Of a DNA stretch of 64,000 nucleotides, positions 11,801 through 22,017 are shown piece after piece. The stretch comes from Caprella mutica (taxonomy: Eukaryota > Arthropoda > Malacostraca > Amphipoda > Caprellidae). Every line of letters starts with the position of its first letter. Position 1 is the first letter of the stretch. The translations under genes were made by a program, and so were the position numbers. The notes below the pieces were generated by a model, which worked only from the letters and a program-made list of their open reading frames with translations, had not been told where the DNA came from and made no database searches. The stretch is from contig CANNZV010001161.1 of NCBI GenBank assembly GCA_947561585.1, positions 62,001 through 126,000 of the forward strand. Direction: 5' to 3'.

Positions 11801-14800
11801 AGGGTTTAAAGTTTATCTAACAACTCAGGATCCTATGATTCAACATTAAATTAAATACAAAGGAATGGAATAGAAATTTGCTCCATAAACAAAGTCACCT
11901 ACCACCAGTAACAACACTCATGGGAGGAATTAACAGAAAGGGACACAAGCACCAATGAATGGAAGAGGAAAATGAAGAGGTGATAGTAAATGAAGCCTAC
12001 GAGTCTACCTAACACAAAATCTAAGACCTCGTAGTTGAAGAGCATAACTCTAGCGCTATCCTCTAAAACTACAAGTAGTGTGAAAAAAATGATAAACATG
12101 AAAAAAATTAACGACATTCAATAATCGAGAAACAAAAGTTCGGGGGCCAAGGGACACCACCCCCTTCTCTTCCATTCACCACAGACAACTTCAGGATAGA
12201 GCTAATAGGTGGCAATCTGCTTCATAAAATAACAAGAGAGTATAATTTTCTCTTCAAGATAACAAGGCATCACCCACCATAGTTATCATTGTTGTAGAAG
12301 TTTGCCTGCTTGAAGGAGGAGTTGTTGTACTTGGAGGGGGAGGAGAGAGAGGGGCTCCTGTGGTAGGGAGATCTGGTGGGGGAGGGGTGGCACGCCTCTA
12401 GAGCCTCCAGGGGCACATCCATCCTAAAAAAGGGGGAGGAGAGTTAGACAAAATAAAATAAAGTGACGGCATTTAAAACCCCTTTCTCATTCTACAAAAT
12501 AATTTTATATACTCGAGTTAAATATTGTCAGTTCAACTCCATGAGCATTTATCACACTTTTAAATGAATGGTGATATGTTCTTCCATGGTAAAGTGAAAC
12601 TATAAGTAGACTTTACTTACTCATTCACACCAACTTAGACTAGAGTTCAGAGAGGAAAAAACTACTTAACACTACTACCCAGGCATTCCACAGCTCTAGA
12701 ATAATATAGGGGTAAGTTACGAATTATCGGACAGTTTCACATTATTGATCAAAAAATAAAGAGTGTAAGTTAAATAATTATTATTGATTTTTTGGGTCGA
12801 AAATGAGGAACCGTCCTATAACTCATAACTTACCCTACTAACCCATGTAAAGAGTTTGGTAACTGCAATAAATTTATTTGACTAATTCTGGATGAATAAG
12901 AAAAAAAATTAACATAACATAGGTATCAATCAATATGTACTGACATCATCTGAAACATGGAAAAGTATCTAGCTACTTCCTTGTAGAAACATGTAATTAA
13001 TGTGTTCTGAAACATGGAAAATTATCTCCGAAACATATAATTTATAGTCTCAATGTTAGCTACATATATCACAAGATCCTCATGTAAAAATTACTGGAAA
13101 TATTGACACGTATCATCTAGCTACAGATAACCTACTTTTTGCGCTTCTTAATCATCTTAGCTTTAGGCCTAACACTCCTCATCGATTTAAAATTCTTCTT
13201 ATATTTTTGATTCTTCTTCTTCTTCAATTTGGTTAATTCTAGTCCAACACAGATCCATTTCTTTTCGACTAACTTTGAGGCGATTTCCTCTATGTAGACA
13301 TTGACGGGTGAGCCACTCTCCCCGATGCTTTGGATGATTCCGTTGTAGCAGACTTCATCTGCGGAGAGAAGAGGGTTATTAAATACTAATTAGCGGAAAA
13401 TTAGCTACACTCACAATTATGATAGTGATTGTAAAATCGAATAGCTTTTTATGCAATTCGACTAATTAGCTACTATAAATATACAAGGTTAATAACTACA
13501 AGTAATGACTAAAATTAATTACCTAAAAGTAGAAAAAAATTGAGATTAAAAATAGGAGTTAGCTACAAGTTATATCTTCTCCTTTTTATTAGAGATCTAA
13601 GTAAATTATGTGTGATCATGCTGGATAGTTTAAAACCATATATCAAATTTGAAATCAAAGCGAAGACTGAGTGCATGAACTTTTTCTTCAGTGTCAGATT
13701 AGCGTTTGTTACTATTGTTGCAACCATATGAAAAAATCTAAAAAAAAAAGTAGCTACTGAACAAAATGTAAAGTGTTGTGGTTTTCCACTAGACCTTAGT
13801 TCTACATAGCTAATATTATTTAATAAACTTTTTCACCCAGGAGCTGGAGAGGAACTTTAAACTTCCAATGCGAAATGTTTCATATTTTCTATTTTAGCAA
13901 CTAGGGTAAGTTCTTAATTATCGGTCAGTACCATATTTTCGGACAAGTAAGAAAAATATTTACAATTATAATTTAACAATTAGCTATTCTAATTAGTATA
14001 CATGATTAAAATAAAAGTTATATAATAACTATATATTTTTCTGTTAGCTACATGTCCGAAAATATTGAACTGACCGATAATTAAAAACTTACCCTAATAA
14101 ATCTCTACCCCAACTCACCAGGCTCGACTTCATTAGTGCCATTGTTGACTGGTTTAGCATTTCCCTTGCTGTGGTTCTTGAGGTGCTTCTCTCTAAGAAC
14201 CTCTAGCTCCTTCCTGTCAGGCACCAGAGAGAGTTTGATGTGAACCTTGTCACCCGCCTTCAGCTCGTCTACTGAACTCTGACGGCTGTTCAGCTCTAAA
14301 GAAAAGAAAAAAGATGTTTAGTCAACTGATATTAATTAGAGCAATGGTTCTTAAAGTGGAGTGCTCAGCACCCCTTTGAGGCCTGGACTGTTTATAGGGG
14401 TGTCTGGTAAGGCTGTTTTTATGTTACTTATAAGTTCGGTTCCCCTAGAAGCCTTTTTTTGAGCTTGACAGGGGCCTAGAATACCTTAATCGATTTAAAT
14501 CTTCTCTTCTATTTTTTGTATTAATTTTATTGTATTCTTAAATAAATTGTTTCATTGTTTCATTACTGTTAATATCATGCAGAATGTACATGAAGTATAT
14601 TTGCCATTTTCTCACATCATAGTAACAAAATATATTATAACTGTATCTTTTCAATCTATTTCAATGCAATACAATGCTCAGGGGGTGCCTGAGAAAAGCA
14701 AGGGATGCGCGAGAAATATACTTCAAGAACCACTGAATTACAGGCAGGCTATTAACTCGTAATGGCATAGAGTTTATGGTAAAATATAACAAAAAAGGTC

Positions 14801-17491
14801 CTTTTATGATATGTTCATTGTTAAGTTTCAAATGATAGAAATTTGTCATTGTTGCTTCAAAGCAAAACTGTAACTGAGTTTGGAAAATGTTATTGGTGAT
14901 TGCTGCTTCGAATGCATACTATAATGTATAGCTTTAATGATTTCTTTTCTTAAAAGCTATATTATAGCTACCATATAGAGTTGAATTAGATTACTAATAT
15001 AAACTGGAGTATGACAGGTATTTGACTAGCTAGCTACATCTTAAAGAATTTATCATTCTCAGTGCTTCATAATTTTACTGTAGCGAGCTAGTCTGTAAGA
15101 ATATTTTGAAAATATAATTGAAAAGAATATTTTAAAAATAAAATTTATAAGAATATTTTAAAAATAAATAAAACTTAACAGTTAATCATGCGATTAGTGC
15201 AAAATGCCATCAAATAAATAAGAGACACCCAAGAAGAAGTTAGAAAAAACTTAAAACAGTTTTTCACCTCTTCTCTCAGAACTCCAGGAATCGTATTCGA
15301 TATTTCTGTAAGTGTTCTGATCAAGGCATTTGGCAGCTTTGAAGCAAAAGGGCAGAATGTTATTACCGAGAAGATCTCCAGCGTCATCAGGGTCAAGGGG
15401 CTGTTCTTCTCCACTGTTCTCATTGCTAGAAGGTGTCTTGTCATCTTTTTCTGTTAAACCAAGCCTGTGGAAGACGTTAACAAGACCTGCATGGGATTCA
15501 CCAGAGGCGTTAGAGTCATTCTTGCCATCAGAACACTCTAGTAGCATGGACAGGGATGCTTCAGATGCATTCTTCATGCCAGTGGCAGAGTACAGGATGT
15601 TGTAGACTATAGACTGGCTGTACCCCTTCACGCTGTACTCGTCTTTCGTGTACACGATGTCGTATTGGTGTTGGTTGGTAAGGCACAGCGTGATGGTCAT
15701 GAATGGTTCGTGCTGCGGTTTGCATGTTGCAACCACCGGCGCAATGAACGAGTTTCCACCACTCAAGTTCTGATCGGAACTACGGTTCTCTTGATAGACG
15801 ATAATGTCGGCTCTGTAAGAGAATTAAGTGAAATGATAATACAGATGATTTCTTTATCAGATTAAAATGTAATGGTACCCAATTGAAATTCATTAGACAG
15901 AATTTTTTTGTTTTAAAAGACACTATATTTCCATTAAAACATGAAACTAAACTAAATTGAACTTTAATTATTTATTCAAAAACCGTGGAAAACTTGAGAT
16001 AGTTTAGTAAATTGATATTAGAAATAAGGAGATAGCTACTTTGATTATTCTATTCCTATAGCTAAGCAATTTCCATTCCTCAGCCAGAAAATATAAATTA
16101 TTATAGCTATTCTCATTGGAGCAAAACTCACTTATATATTTGGGCAAAGACAAAGAGCTCAGGTAAGTCACCAGGGAAGTTAGGGTCTTGAAGTTGCAGT
16201 ATGTGCTCTTCAATTGGCTTCTTTATATACTGAAAAAAGAAATATAAATCACATACAATGTTTACGTAGACCTTTAATAATAATCTTTAATTGGATGGAA
16301 AAAGTATATCACATTATATGATTAACACTAGATGACCAGAACTACCAAGCAGTCAATTTGACTGCTTTATACTTTTCAAACATTTGAACTCATAAATAAT
16401 TTTTATTGGAGATACTTATTTTTATTGATTATTAGTAAAAGGGAACAGGATTTCCTTATACTTAAATACAAAACGAAATTTAAATTGCTATCTATGAGAA
16501 ATTTTATATCAAAATGACTGCTTGGTAATTATAGGTAGTGTTAAAGATGCCTATTGGATATTATTAAACAAAATAGAAAACAGTCTTGCATTCATTTGAT
16601 GTCCTTTAGAAATGAAATTACATCTAATAATATTAATGATTTATTTACTCAGTAACTAATGATAAGATACAATGACTAATAACTCATTAATCACTAAGTA
16701 ATGGTAACAAATGAATTAGTCAATTTGATGAAATTACAATAATGAAAAAAAATCACACCACGCAGATTATCTAAGGGAAACTCACAGGGATGACAGCTTC
16801 TCTGTTGTGCTTCATGAAAGTGACACACAGCGCCCTTATTTCAAGGTGACGACTCTGGTCACCCAAAACCTGTGGGTATGGAGAAAAACATAGGTAATTT
16901 ACTAGCTATATATCACCCTTCTAATAATTCATATAAGAAATTCATATAAGAGCTCCAGATTTGAAAGAACTGACATAATGGCAAATAGGTAAAAGAGATA
17001 CTATGAAAAGATAACTTTTATATTACCTTTAATAGAACAAAATTAAAAATTACATAACTATACTGTGAAATGCCATTTCTATTTTTTACATTGCTATTCT
17101 TAATAAAAAAAAGTAACATTCTTAAGGAACCTATCAAGATTAAGAAAAAATTAAATCAATAAATTTAATTAATGAATAATCTTGTAGGGTAAAATATGAA
17201 ATATCCCATGTTACATGTAAGTACTAAGTATCATGGATATCAATTAAATAAAAATTAAATAACAAATAAAATATAGTCTTTTCTTTATGACTGGACTTGC
17301 GAAACTGACATGTAATTCATAATTTACCTTATTCAAGTTCTTTAAAGATAAGTAGATTGTTTGCTTACATATTCTGCTACGGCTCTAAAGAGACAGGAAG
17401 CATCTTTGGCCACTGCCTTCCTGCAGAGCTTGTGATTGTCAAGCCAATCATCCAATGGCTCAATCGTCCGGCTAGAACTTCTGTACCTCAT
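4452..17491 (-). CDS. OTUD4: OTUD4/Otu-like OTU-Tudor deubiquitinase, complete gene of 14 coding exons
   Basis: Joining 14 exons with consensus GT-AG borders gives one frame of 4989 nt, about 1662 residues. The OTU domain starts near residue 12: D30-A-S-C33-L-F matches the catalytic Cys loop, VLGDQSRHLEIRA follows, and NQHQYDIVY (148-156) is the C-terminal catalytic strand. TYRNIEYDSW (269-278) matches a motif seen in OTUD4 and fly Otu just before the Tudor region, here about 295-380. Residues about 420-1662 are low complexity, rich in Asn, Gly, Arg-Gly, Pro and Tyr. Known relatives remove ubiquitin chains and bind RNA; in flies the low-complexity part drives condensates. Odd points: Gln151 stands at the expected catalytic His with His150 beside it; the protein is longer than human OTUD4 (1114 aa) or fly Otu (about 850). 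The start Met (17489-17491) is the first after an in-frame TAG in the probable 5' exon. Symbol by family, not proven orthology. Confidence 0.9.
6043..6163 (-). CDS. OTUD4: OTUD4-like coding exon 13 (residues 1150-1190)
   Basis: 40 codons plus one base; acceptor CTTTCTTCCAG, donor GTGAGA. Encodes MNNNSGPSLPPRGPHGMLRP and a Gly/Arg/Pro tract. Confidence 0.82.
6567..6721 (-). CDS. OTUD4: OTUD4-like coding exon 12 (residues 1098-1149)
   Basis: Asn/Tyr/Gly-rich: YNGRNNYNNDNFHH, then YNNYYTQPFYPPPPYRQNN. This prion-like composition favours phase separation. Acceptor CATTTTCAG, donor GTATGG. Confidence 0.82.
6970..7196. repeat. 27-bp tandem array, 8 copies
   Basis: The unit is TACTTCATTAGTCAATATCT plus 7 bases, in OTUD4-like intron 11. 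A CAACC/CTACC variant alternates in the order Q-L-L-L-Q-L-L-L (translated), so a 108-bp block of four units has been duplicated. Confidence 0.9.
7251..7449 (-). CDS. OTUD4: OTUD4-like coding exon 11 (residues 1032-1098)
   Basis: Phase fits both neighbours (E-DGAKGPDTARTASPE). Hydrophilic, Ser/Thr/Glu-rich and predicted disordered. Donor GTGAGG, acceptor ACCTCAG. Confidence 0.82.
7502..7729. mobile_element. Fold-back MITE, family A
   Basis: Left GGGTAAGTTACGTATCATCG, right its complement ending AATTCGTAACTTACCCT. The GGTATCC/GGATACC core is at about 7585-7647. It lies in intron 10 of the OTUD4-like gene. Confidence 0.85.
8041..8620. repeat. 20-bp tandem array, 29 copies in two homogeneous blocks
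   Basis: The unit AATTAAAACATGTCTCTACC repeats 13 times (8041-8300), then AATTAAAACATGTCTCAACC 16 times (8301-8620). Apart from the first unit there is virtually no other variation. It lies in intron 10, 160 bases beyond the splice donor of exon 10. Confidence 0.97.
8782..10179 (-). CDS. OTUD4: OTUD4-like coding exon 10 (residues 566-1031)
   Basis: 466 whole codons, phase 0 at both ends; acceptor ATTTTCAG, donor GTATCT. Pro/Tyr-rich start (YYPIPPYPPGYYEQ), acidic centre, then an Arg/Lys/Asn-rich block (SYYRGRNGKNGG, NERRRRSNSY). Open frames over this stretch on the other strand are shadows. Confidence 0.85.
11002..11128 (-). CDS. OTUD4: OTUD4-like coding exon 9 (residues 523-565)
   Basis: Begins with the single base completing Lys523, then FRGGPGPMPPPMRGLSPHQY. 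Donor GTGAGT; acceptor TCTCTCAG. Confidence 0.82.
11300..11471 (-). CDS. OTUD4: OTUD4-like coding exon 8 (residues 466-523)
   Basis: Acceptor TGTTTTCAG, donor GTAAGG. Basic Gly/Asn/Met-rich sequence (GNRRKGGRQN, GPRGPPNQPMGG) of the RGG-like type. Confidence 0.82.
11890..12180 (-). repeat. Interspersed repeat (copy 1 of about 4)
   Basis: The reverse complement matches 45110-45475 over blocks such as AGAGGATAGCGCTAG and ACTATCACCTCTTCATTTTC. It lies in intron 7. Class unknown (SINE-like or non-autonomous DNA element). Confidence 0.6.
12278..12423 (-). CDS. OTUD4: OTUD4-like coding exon 7 (residues 417-466)
   Basis: Phase-consistent exon between TTTTTTAG and GTGGGT. It starts the low-complexity tail: MDVPLEALEACHPSPTRSPY, then a Ser/Pro tract and NFYNNDNY. 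Confidence 0.8.
12708..12836. mobile_element. Fold-back MITE, family A (short)
   Basis: Ends GGGTAAGTTACGAATTATCG and CTCATAACTTACCCT are inverted; the centre is reduced. In intron 6. Confidence 0.8.
13136..13358 (-). CDS. OTUD4: OTUD4-like coding exon 6 (residues 343-417)
   Basis: Encodes DEVCYNGIIQSIGESGSPVN and VYIEEIASKLV, the rest of the Tudor-like barrel, then a very basic tract (KKKKNQKYKKNF, KMIKKRKK) that could bind nucleic acid or act as a nuclear signal. Confidence 0.85.
13903..14095. mobile_element. Fold-back MITE, family A
   Basis: Left AGGGTAAGTTCTTAATTATC; right AACTGACCGATAATTAAAAA then CTTACCCT. In intron 5, ending 23 bases from the donor of exon 5. Confidence 0.85.
14119..14295 (-). 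CDS. OTUD4: OTUD4-like coding exon 5 (residues 284-343)
   Basis: Acceptor TTTCTTTAG, donor GTGAGT. DELKAGDKVHIKL resembles the first Tudor strand (human EVGDKCQVRL). A charged stretch (REKHLKNHSKGN) interrupts the domain before it resumes in exon 6. Confidence 0.85.
14296..15267 (-). other. OTUD4-like intron 4
   Basis: 972-base intron without recognised coding sequence. Small open frames (14547-14849) have no family signature. Confidence 0.7.
15268..15812 (-). CDS. OTUD4: OTUD4-like coding exon 4 (residues 102-284)
   Basis: Begins ADIIVYQENR and contains NQHQYDIVY, where the family has N-H-Y-D. An acidic Ser-rich linker follows, then PFCFKAAKCLDQ and TYRNIEYDSW, which match the conserved pre-Tudor segment of OTUD4 and Otu. 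Donor GTGAAA is slightly weak. Confidence 0.88.
16132..16229 (-). CDS. OTUD4: OTUD4-like coding exon 3 (residues 70-102)
   Basis: Acceptor TTTTTTCAG, donor GTGAGT. It encodes YIKKPIEEHILQLQ...DLPELFVFAQIY, the middle helices of the OTU domain. The last two bases (AA) complete Lys102 with the next exon. Confidence 0.85.
16786..16869 (-). CDS. OTUD4: OTUD4-like coding exon 2 (residues 42-69)
   Basis: Exactly 28 codons, phase 0 at both ends, between CCCACAG and GTGAGT. It reads VLGDQSRHLEIRALCV and continues the OTU fold, like human VLHSQSRHVEVR. Confidence 0.85.
17186..17332. mobile_element. Degenerate family A MITE
   Basis: GTAGGGTAAAATATGAAATA at the left and TGTAATTCATAATTTACCTT at the right are decayed versions of the family A ends, with remnants of the TATCATGGATATCAA core between. 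Confidence 0.45.
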
Positions 17492-17498
17492 AATGGAT
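17369..17498 (-). CDS. OTUD4: OTUD4-like coding exon 1 (residues 1-41)
   Basis: Acceptor TTTTTCAG precedes 17498 and donor GTAAGC follows 17369. ATG is at 17491-17489, and the bases 17498-17492 are 5'UTR. It encodes the start of the OTU domain, including the KDASCLFRAV catalytic loop with Asp30 and Cys33. The spliced upstream exon brings an in-frame TAG (22960-22962) with no ATG between, which supports this start. Confidence 0.85.
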
Positions 17499-17768
17499 CT
17501 GAAAAACATATAACACATTAGTTAATAATAAAATACATGAATGAAAATTTGAAAAATAGACAAGTCCTTCAATTAGGATAAACTGCCTAGAGATGCATTT
17601 CACAACTTTCAGTTTGCTAAATTTTGACAGAGATTGAAGATTTTTGAGAGTAGAGTTTCATCTTTCAGCCTCTGTGAAAACTACTAGTTACATATCAAAA
17701 TAGACTTTTGTAAAATACAAATCCAGCAGTAATTAAATATATCACATATATTTAAGCTTTGTATCTAA

Positions 17769-17900
17769 AAAGGGTTTTTTAAGTCTTTCCACCAGACTTT
17801 TTGCTAAGCTCCTCCTACTTTTTCCACAAGAATAAGAAAAAACGATATAATTATTATTTATTTTAATTGGTATCCATGATACCTGCATATATCATGTAAT
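17769..17900. mobile_element. Left half of a family B element
   Basis: AAGTCTTTCCACCAGACTTT, GAATAAGAAAAAACGATATA and the GGTATCCATGATACCTGCA core match the left arm of 44381-44644; the right arm is missing. Confidence 0.6.
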
Positions 17901-19477
17901 TGATTCATTTTCATTAATTGAAAACTTAATGTGAATGTAACAAACTAACAATTAATACAGAATTCTTTAAGAAAAATTTAGCTGCTTCAGAGCTGGAAAG
18001 ACAAATTGAGAGTCTATGGGCCATAGCTACTATTTTACTTGGGAATGAAGAACATTTATCAAAGTCCCAAACGTGAACAAGAACTGATTTCAGTAATTAG
18101 GATTTTCTAAAATTTTATTCATATTTTTAATTGATTTCATGTTTCCTTCAAATCAGGAGATCAGAGGGCTCAAAATTATTGTGATAAACTAACTAGGTAA
18201 AAAGACAATGGCAAGAAAGACCATGATGATTCATTACCAGGGTAAAAACAAGGTTTTCAAGCAAAAAATCTTCAAAAGGGAGCCAAAATTTTCTTTTCAA
18301 ATATCTTAAATAAAGCCTGTAGAATATGTGACATTTTAACATTTTCTGTGTAAACAATCTTTGTTTTTTCCTAGTTCCTACATTATCTATTATTACTGAG
18401 TCTGAGAACATGACTCATGAGGAAGAGTGAGTATTTCTTGGGATATTAGAGAATGAAAAATAGATCATTTTACTCACTATACTGGCAAGTGGTGTCACTG
18501 ATGTCTTTTATTTCTACCATACTTTGAAAAATGGTCTACAAACAGTTTACCAATTCAGCAGAGTATCAGATCGCCCAGTCTGCAAAGTGAGTCGAATACT
18601 TCTCAGAGATTTTATTTCTAGAACAATTTGTTTCCAAAGATTTTCAAATCAGACATCAGTCTCTAAAAATTAACTGACCAAAATTATCCAAAAACAAATA
18701 ATTACATGTAGTGTCGAGGCGGGTGTCTTTACGTATTTTACCCTAAATCGCTGTAGCATAAATACGATAGTTAGCCATGCAAACCAAGTTGCTTGTGTAT
18801 TACCGTATTCAACTGGTAATAAACTAATTATTAAACATTTTTGTGCATAGATGAGTACTCTAGAAGTAGGGCATCTTTATGCAATACAGTTCAAGTCTTT
18901 ATGCACCACATAAATTATCTTATTATCCACCAATTCTATCGATATGAACCTATACTTAACATTGTTTCTAAGGGTTCATAAGCTGCTCTTTATGATGACT
19001 TAATTCAAATTTAGATTGATCCATTAGTTTCTGAGTAATGTGAAATATCGGTGCAAAAAGACACAAATTTCTGATGCGTAAGGATGTGATAAATCGGGCA
19101 TCTACAGGAACAATATGATTAATATTTACAAATTATATCAATGTACCAAATATGCAACAGTTTTTCTAAGGGTTCAGAAGCTGCTCTTTACAATAGCAGA
19201 GTTAATAGTAATGCGAAAAGACGTCCGTCTAAACTTTTATTATGAAGGAGTATTTATGCACTAAGAAAAAACCTAATATGAAAAACTCTTGTCTGTAACA
19301 TGAATCTGAGTTTATATAACTTTACAGAAATGAACTTCAACTATTTTCTGATGTTTGAGCAAAATTTAAAATATATAGAGCTATAACTTTTATTGTAATG
19401 GTAAATTATGCACAATTTATATTTTCATGTGTCACAATATTGATGCTATGCTTTTATAGGTGTTACTTGTTCAGACA
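17901..19477. other. OTUD4-like 5' intron, no recognised feature
   Basis: Part of the roughly 5.4 kb intron between the probable 5'UTR exon and coding exon 1. I see AT-rich unique sequence and no convincing exon. Confidence 0.5.
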
Positions 19478-19642
19478 CCATGTTCCAAAGTACGGACTAA
19501 ATCGCCAGTATATTGACGACTTTTGAGGGGTGAAATAAGTTGAAAAACATGTAAATAACAAGTAAGTCACTTCTAAATCAATTATTTGGCCTTTCAAAAG
19601 TAGCCAATATACTGGCACTTTGTCAATACTTTAGAACATGGG
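19478..19642. mobile_element. Fold-back element D
   Basis: CCATGTTCCAAAGTACGGAC at the left pairs with a right arm ending ACTTTAGAACATGG; CGCCAGTATATTGACG pairs with CCAATATACTGGC. A related half-copy (CCCATGTTTCAAAGTGTGG) is at 28985-29025. Confidence 0.7.
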
Positions 19643-19672
19643 CAGACCGCACACCAGAATGCATGAAATGGT

Positions 19673-19950
19673 CCAGTCTGATAAGTAGAGCAGGATGATA
19701 AGATTAATCCTGCGGCCAGGTACTCTTTAATTTCTATGTTCCCATGTTATTTGCTGCGCCCAAATCTCATTTTCTACAAATAATCCTGTGTCTGTGGAGA
19801 CATTCTTTTCAGACTGGGAAATGGTTAACTGCCAGTCTGAAAAGTATGTCTCCAGACACAGGGTGCAGCAAATAACATGGGAACATAGGAATTAAATAGG
19901 ACTTGGGTGCAGGATTAATTCACAAGTCCCGCTGTACTTTTCAGACTGGG
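19673..19950. mobile_element. Fold-back element E
   Basis: Outer arms CAGTCTGATAAGTAGAGCAG and GCTGTACTTTTCAGACTGG are inverted. Inner arms TATGTTCCCATGTTATTTGC and the complement ending GGGAACATAGG pair over most of their length, giving one near-complete palindrome. Confidence 0.75.
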
Positions 19951-19952
19951 TT

Positions 19953-20202
19953 AGGGTAATGAACCAATTACCGGATGCTTATTTTTCTTTACTAATTACC
20001 GAATGGAATATTTCGAATTAGTATATTTGTAAGCTATGATTGTTTATGGCTATAAAAATATAAATATTGTATTGATACCAGTTTCTTCTACTCAACGAAT
20101 ATATTTTTATAGTCATAAACAATAGTAGTTTACAAATATACTAATTCGAAATATTCCATTCGGTAAATAGTAAAGAAAAATCAAAAATGGTTCATTATCC
20201 TA
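19953..20202. mobile_element. Fold-back element C
   Basis: Left AGGGTAATGAACCAATTACC and right GGTTCATTATCCT are inverted ends. Inner arms GAATGGAATATTTCGAATTA and the complement ATTCGAAATATTCCATTC are near perfect. It directly abuts element E. Confidence 0.75.
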
Positions 20203-20494
20203 ACTGTTCTGAGTCTCTAAGAAATTTTCTATTTTGCCTTCTGTATGTAATCAGTAAAATACATTTAAATATAAGAGGAAATTAAGGATTGTTTGCATAG
20301 AAAATGTTAAAAATGTCCCACAATCAACAAATTTGTCAGCAGACTAGTCTTCAACTCTTCAGGCAAATAGGTACATGTATATATCAAATCATATGCTTCG
20401 GATTTTAACTTTAAAATTATTCTATTACGGTTTTTAAAATCCTTGGAAGTTGGAACTCAAACAGAGAAATCAATTCATCATAAAAGTCCTACTC

Positions 20495-21494
20495 GGGTCA
20501 TGCAGGTAAATTGCGGCTATTTAATTTTTAAATGCAGCAATCTCAAGGAGTCTAAAACGTTCTGAAACTGTATTACATTAAAATATTGCATATCTACCAA
20601 AAGAAGCGCAGTGCATCATTGCATGGTGAAATTCCAGTCTCAGCAGTCTGCAGAATATAGGACATTTTTAACATTTTTTCCCTTTGAAAATAATATTCTG
20701 TCAAAGTCGGTGGATTTTTAGCTATTTATTCCTATGTTACCATTAATTTTCGGTGGATAAATTGAGAAAATGTTGGTGGATCAGCCAAATTACTGGAAAT
20801 TTATGGTGGATTTTTTCAGCTTTTTGAAAAAGTCAGTGGGATTTTGTGCACCAAATACAGAGTCAGACTGGGTGAAAACAATCCTTAACTTCCTCCTATC
20901 TTTACATGTAATTTACTGAAAACAGAAGCCAAAATAGGCTAGAGGATTTCTTGGAGAACACTTTACCAGCTCCTGCCCAGTCCAAGTAAAATAGTATGTC
21001 TCATAAACTTGCCATTTGTCTCTCCAGCTCTCTAAAATTCAACAAATTCTCTCCAAAATTATCAAATTTTCATAAATTCTCTCCAAAATAACATTGTAGC
21101 ATAGGAGAAAAATAGATAAAACTCGCCATTTGCAATTGAAGGGCTCAAAATAACTGTCACAAACTCGCCATTAAAATGGCGAGTTTGGACATGCTTTATT
21201 ACTTGGTGGCTGGTGCCCAGTCTGCAGAATATGGGAGTGACTGGACATTTTTAACATTTTCTGTGCAAACTGTGCTAGCAAACAATCCTTAATTTCCTCC
21301 TTAGGACCTCCTATATCACTGAGAACAGAAGCCAAAATAGATGATTTCTTGGAGAACAGCAGAACGCTTTACAAGTTCCTGCAGTCTGGCTATAATTCAT
21401 AAATTTAAGTTTTTAACGAGTGTTTGGAAGCTATGATGTTTCTGTTATTATAGGCCGCAGTTAGTTAGTGTGCCGCAATTTACCTGTTGGACCC
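20495..21494. mobile_element. Putative 1.0-kb non-autonomous DNA transposon
   Basis: GGGTCATGCAGGTAAATTGC at 20495 is inverted against GCAATTTACCTGTTGGACCC ending at 21494. The inside holds two diverged copies of one segment (about 20870-20970 and 21270-21385, both with CAGAAGCCAAAATAG), and an inverted relative lies outside at 20210-20330. No target duplication is clear. Confidence 0.55.
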
Positions 21495-22017
21495 TATTTT
21501 TGGTAAGTATTAAATAGCCTAGGTAGTTGGTAGGCAACAAAGACTGGTTAAAATTCATTCATAATCTTAGCAGCTTACCTAACTAGGTACCTACCTAACT
21601 TCAATGCTGGTACCTATATTTCGATAAAAAATAATTGGATATGTGGCTCTTTCTTAGTTAACCAACTAAGCTATTTATCAACATAATAAAAAATAAAATC
21701 TTCTAGGTAGTTTGTTAAATCAGTGTTAGCTATAGTTAACAAATTACAAGAATAAACATGGTTGATGGAGACTATCCCAGATTGAAACACAATATAACTA
21801 TCACACTCACCTAATTAGGAACAATAGTTGCTTTCTACACTAATATTAAATATAGCCAACAAATAACCGGTAATTAAATATGAAAATATATCTCTATTAT
21901 AAAATATAGCAGATGATTTCTAATGAAATATAACTAGTTAGTTAGCGACGTTACGGCTCACAGACTCGCTATGGATAAACAAACTGAAAAAGACTCTCTA
22001 GTAGTGACAATAGAGGC

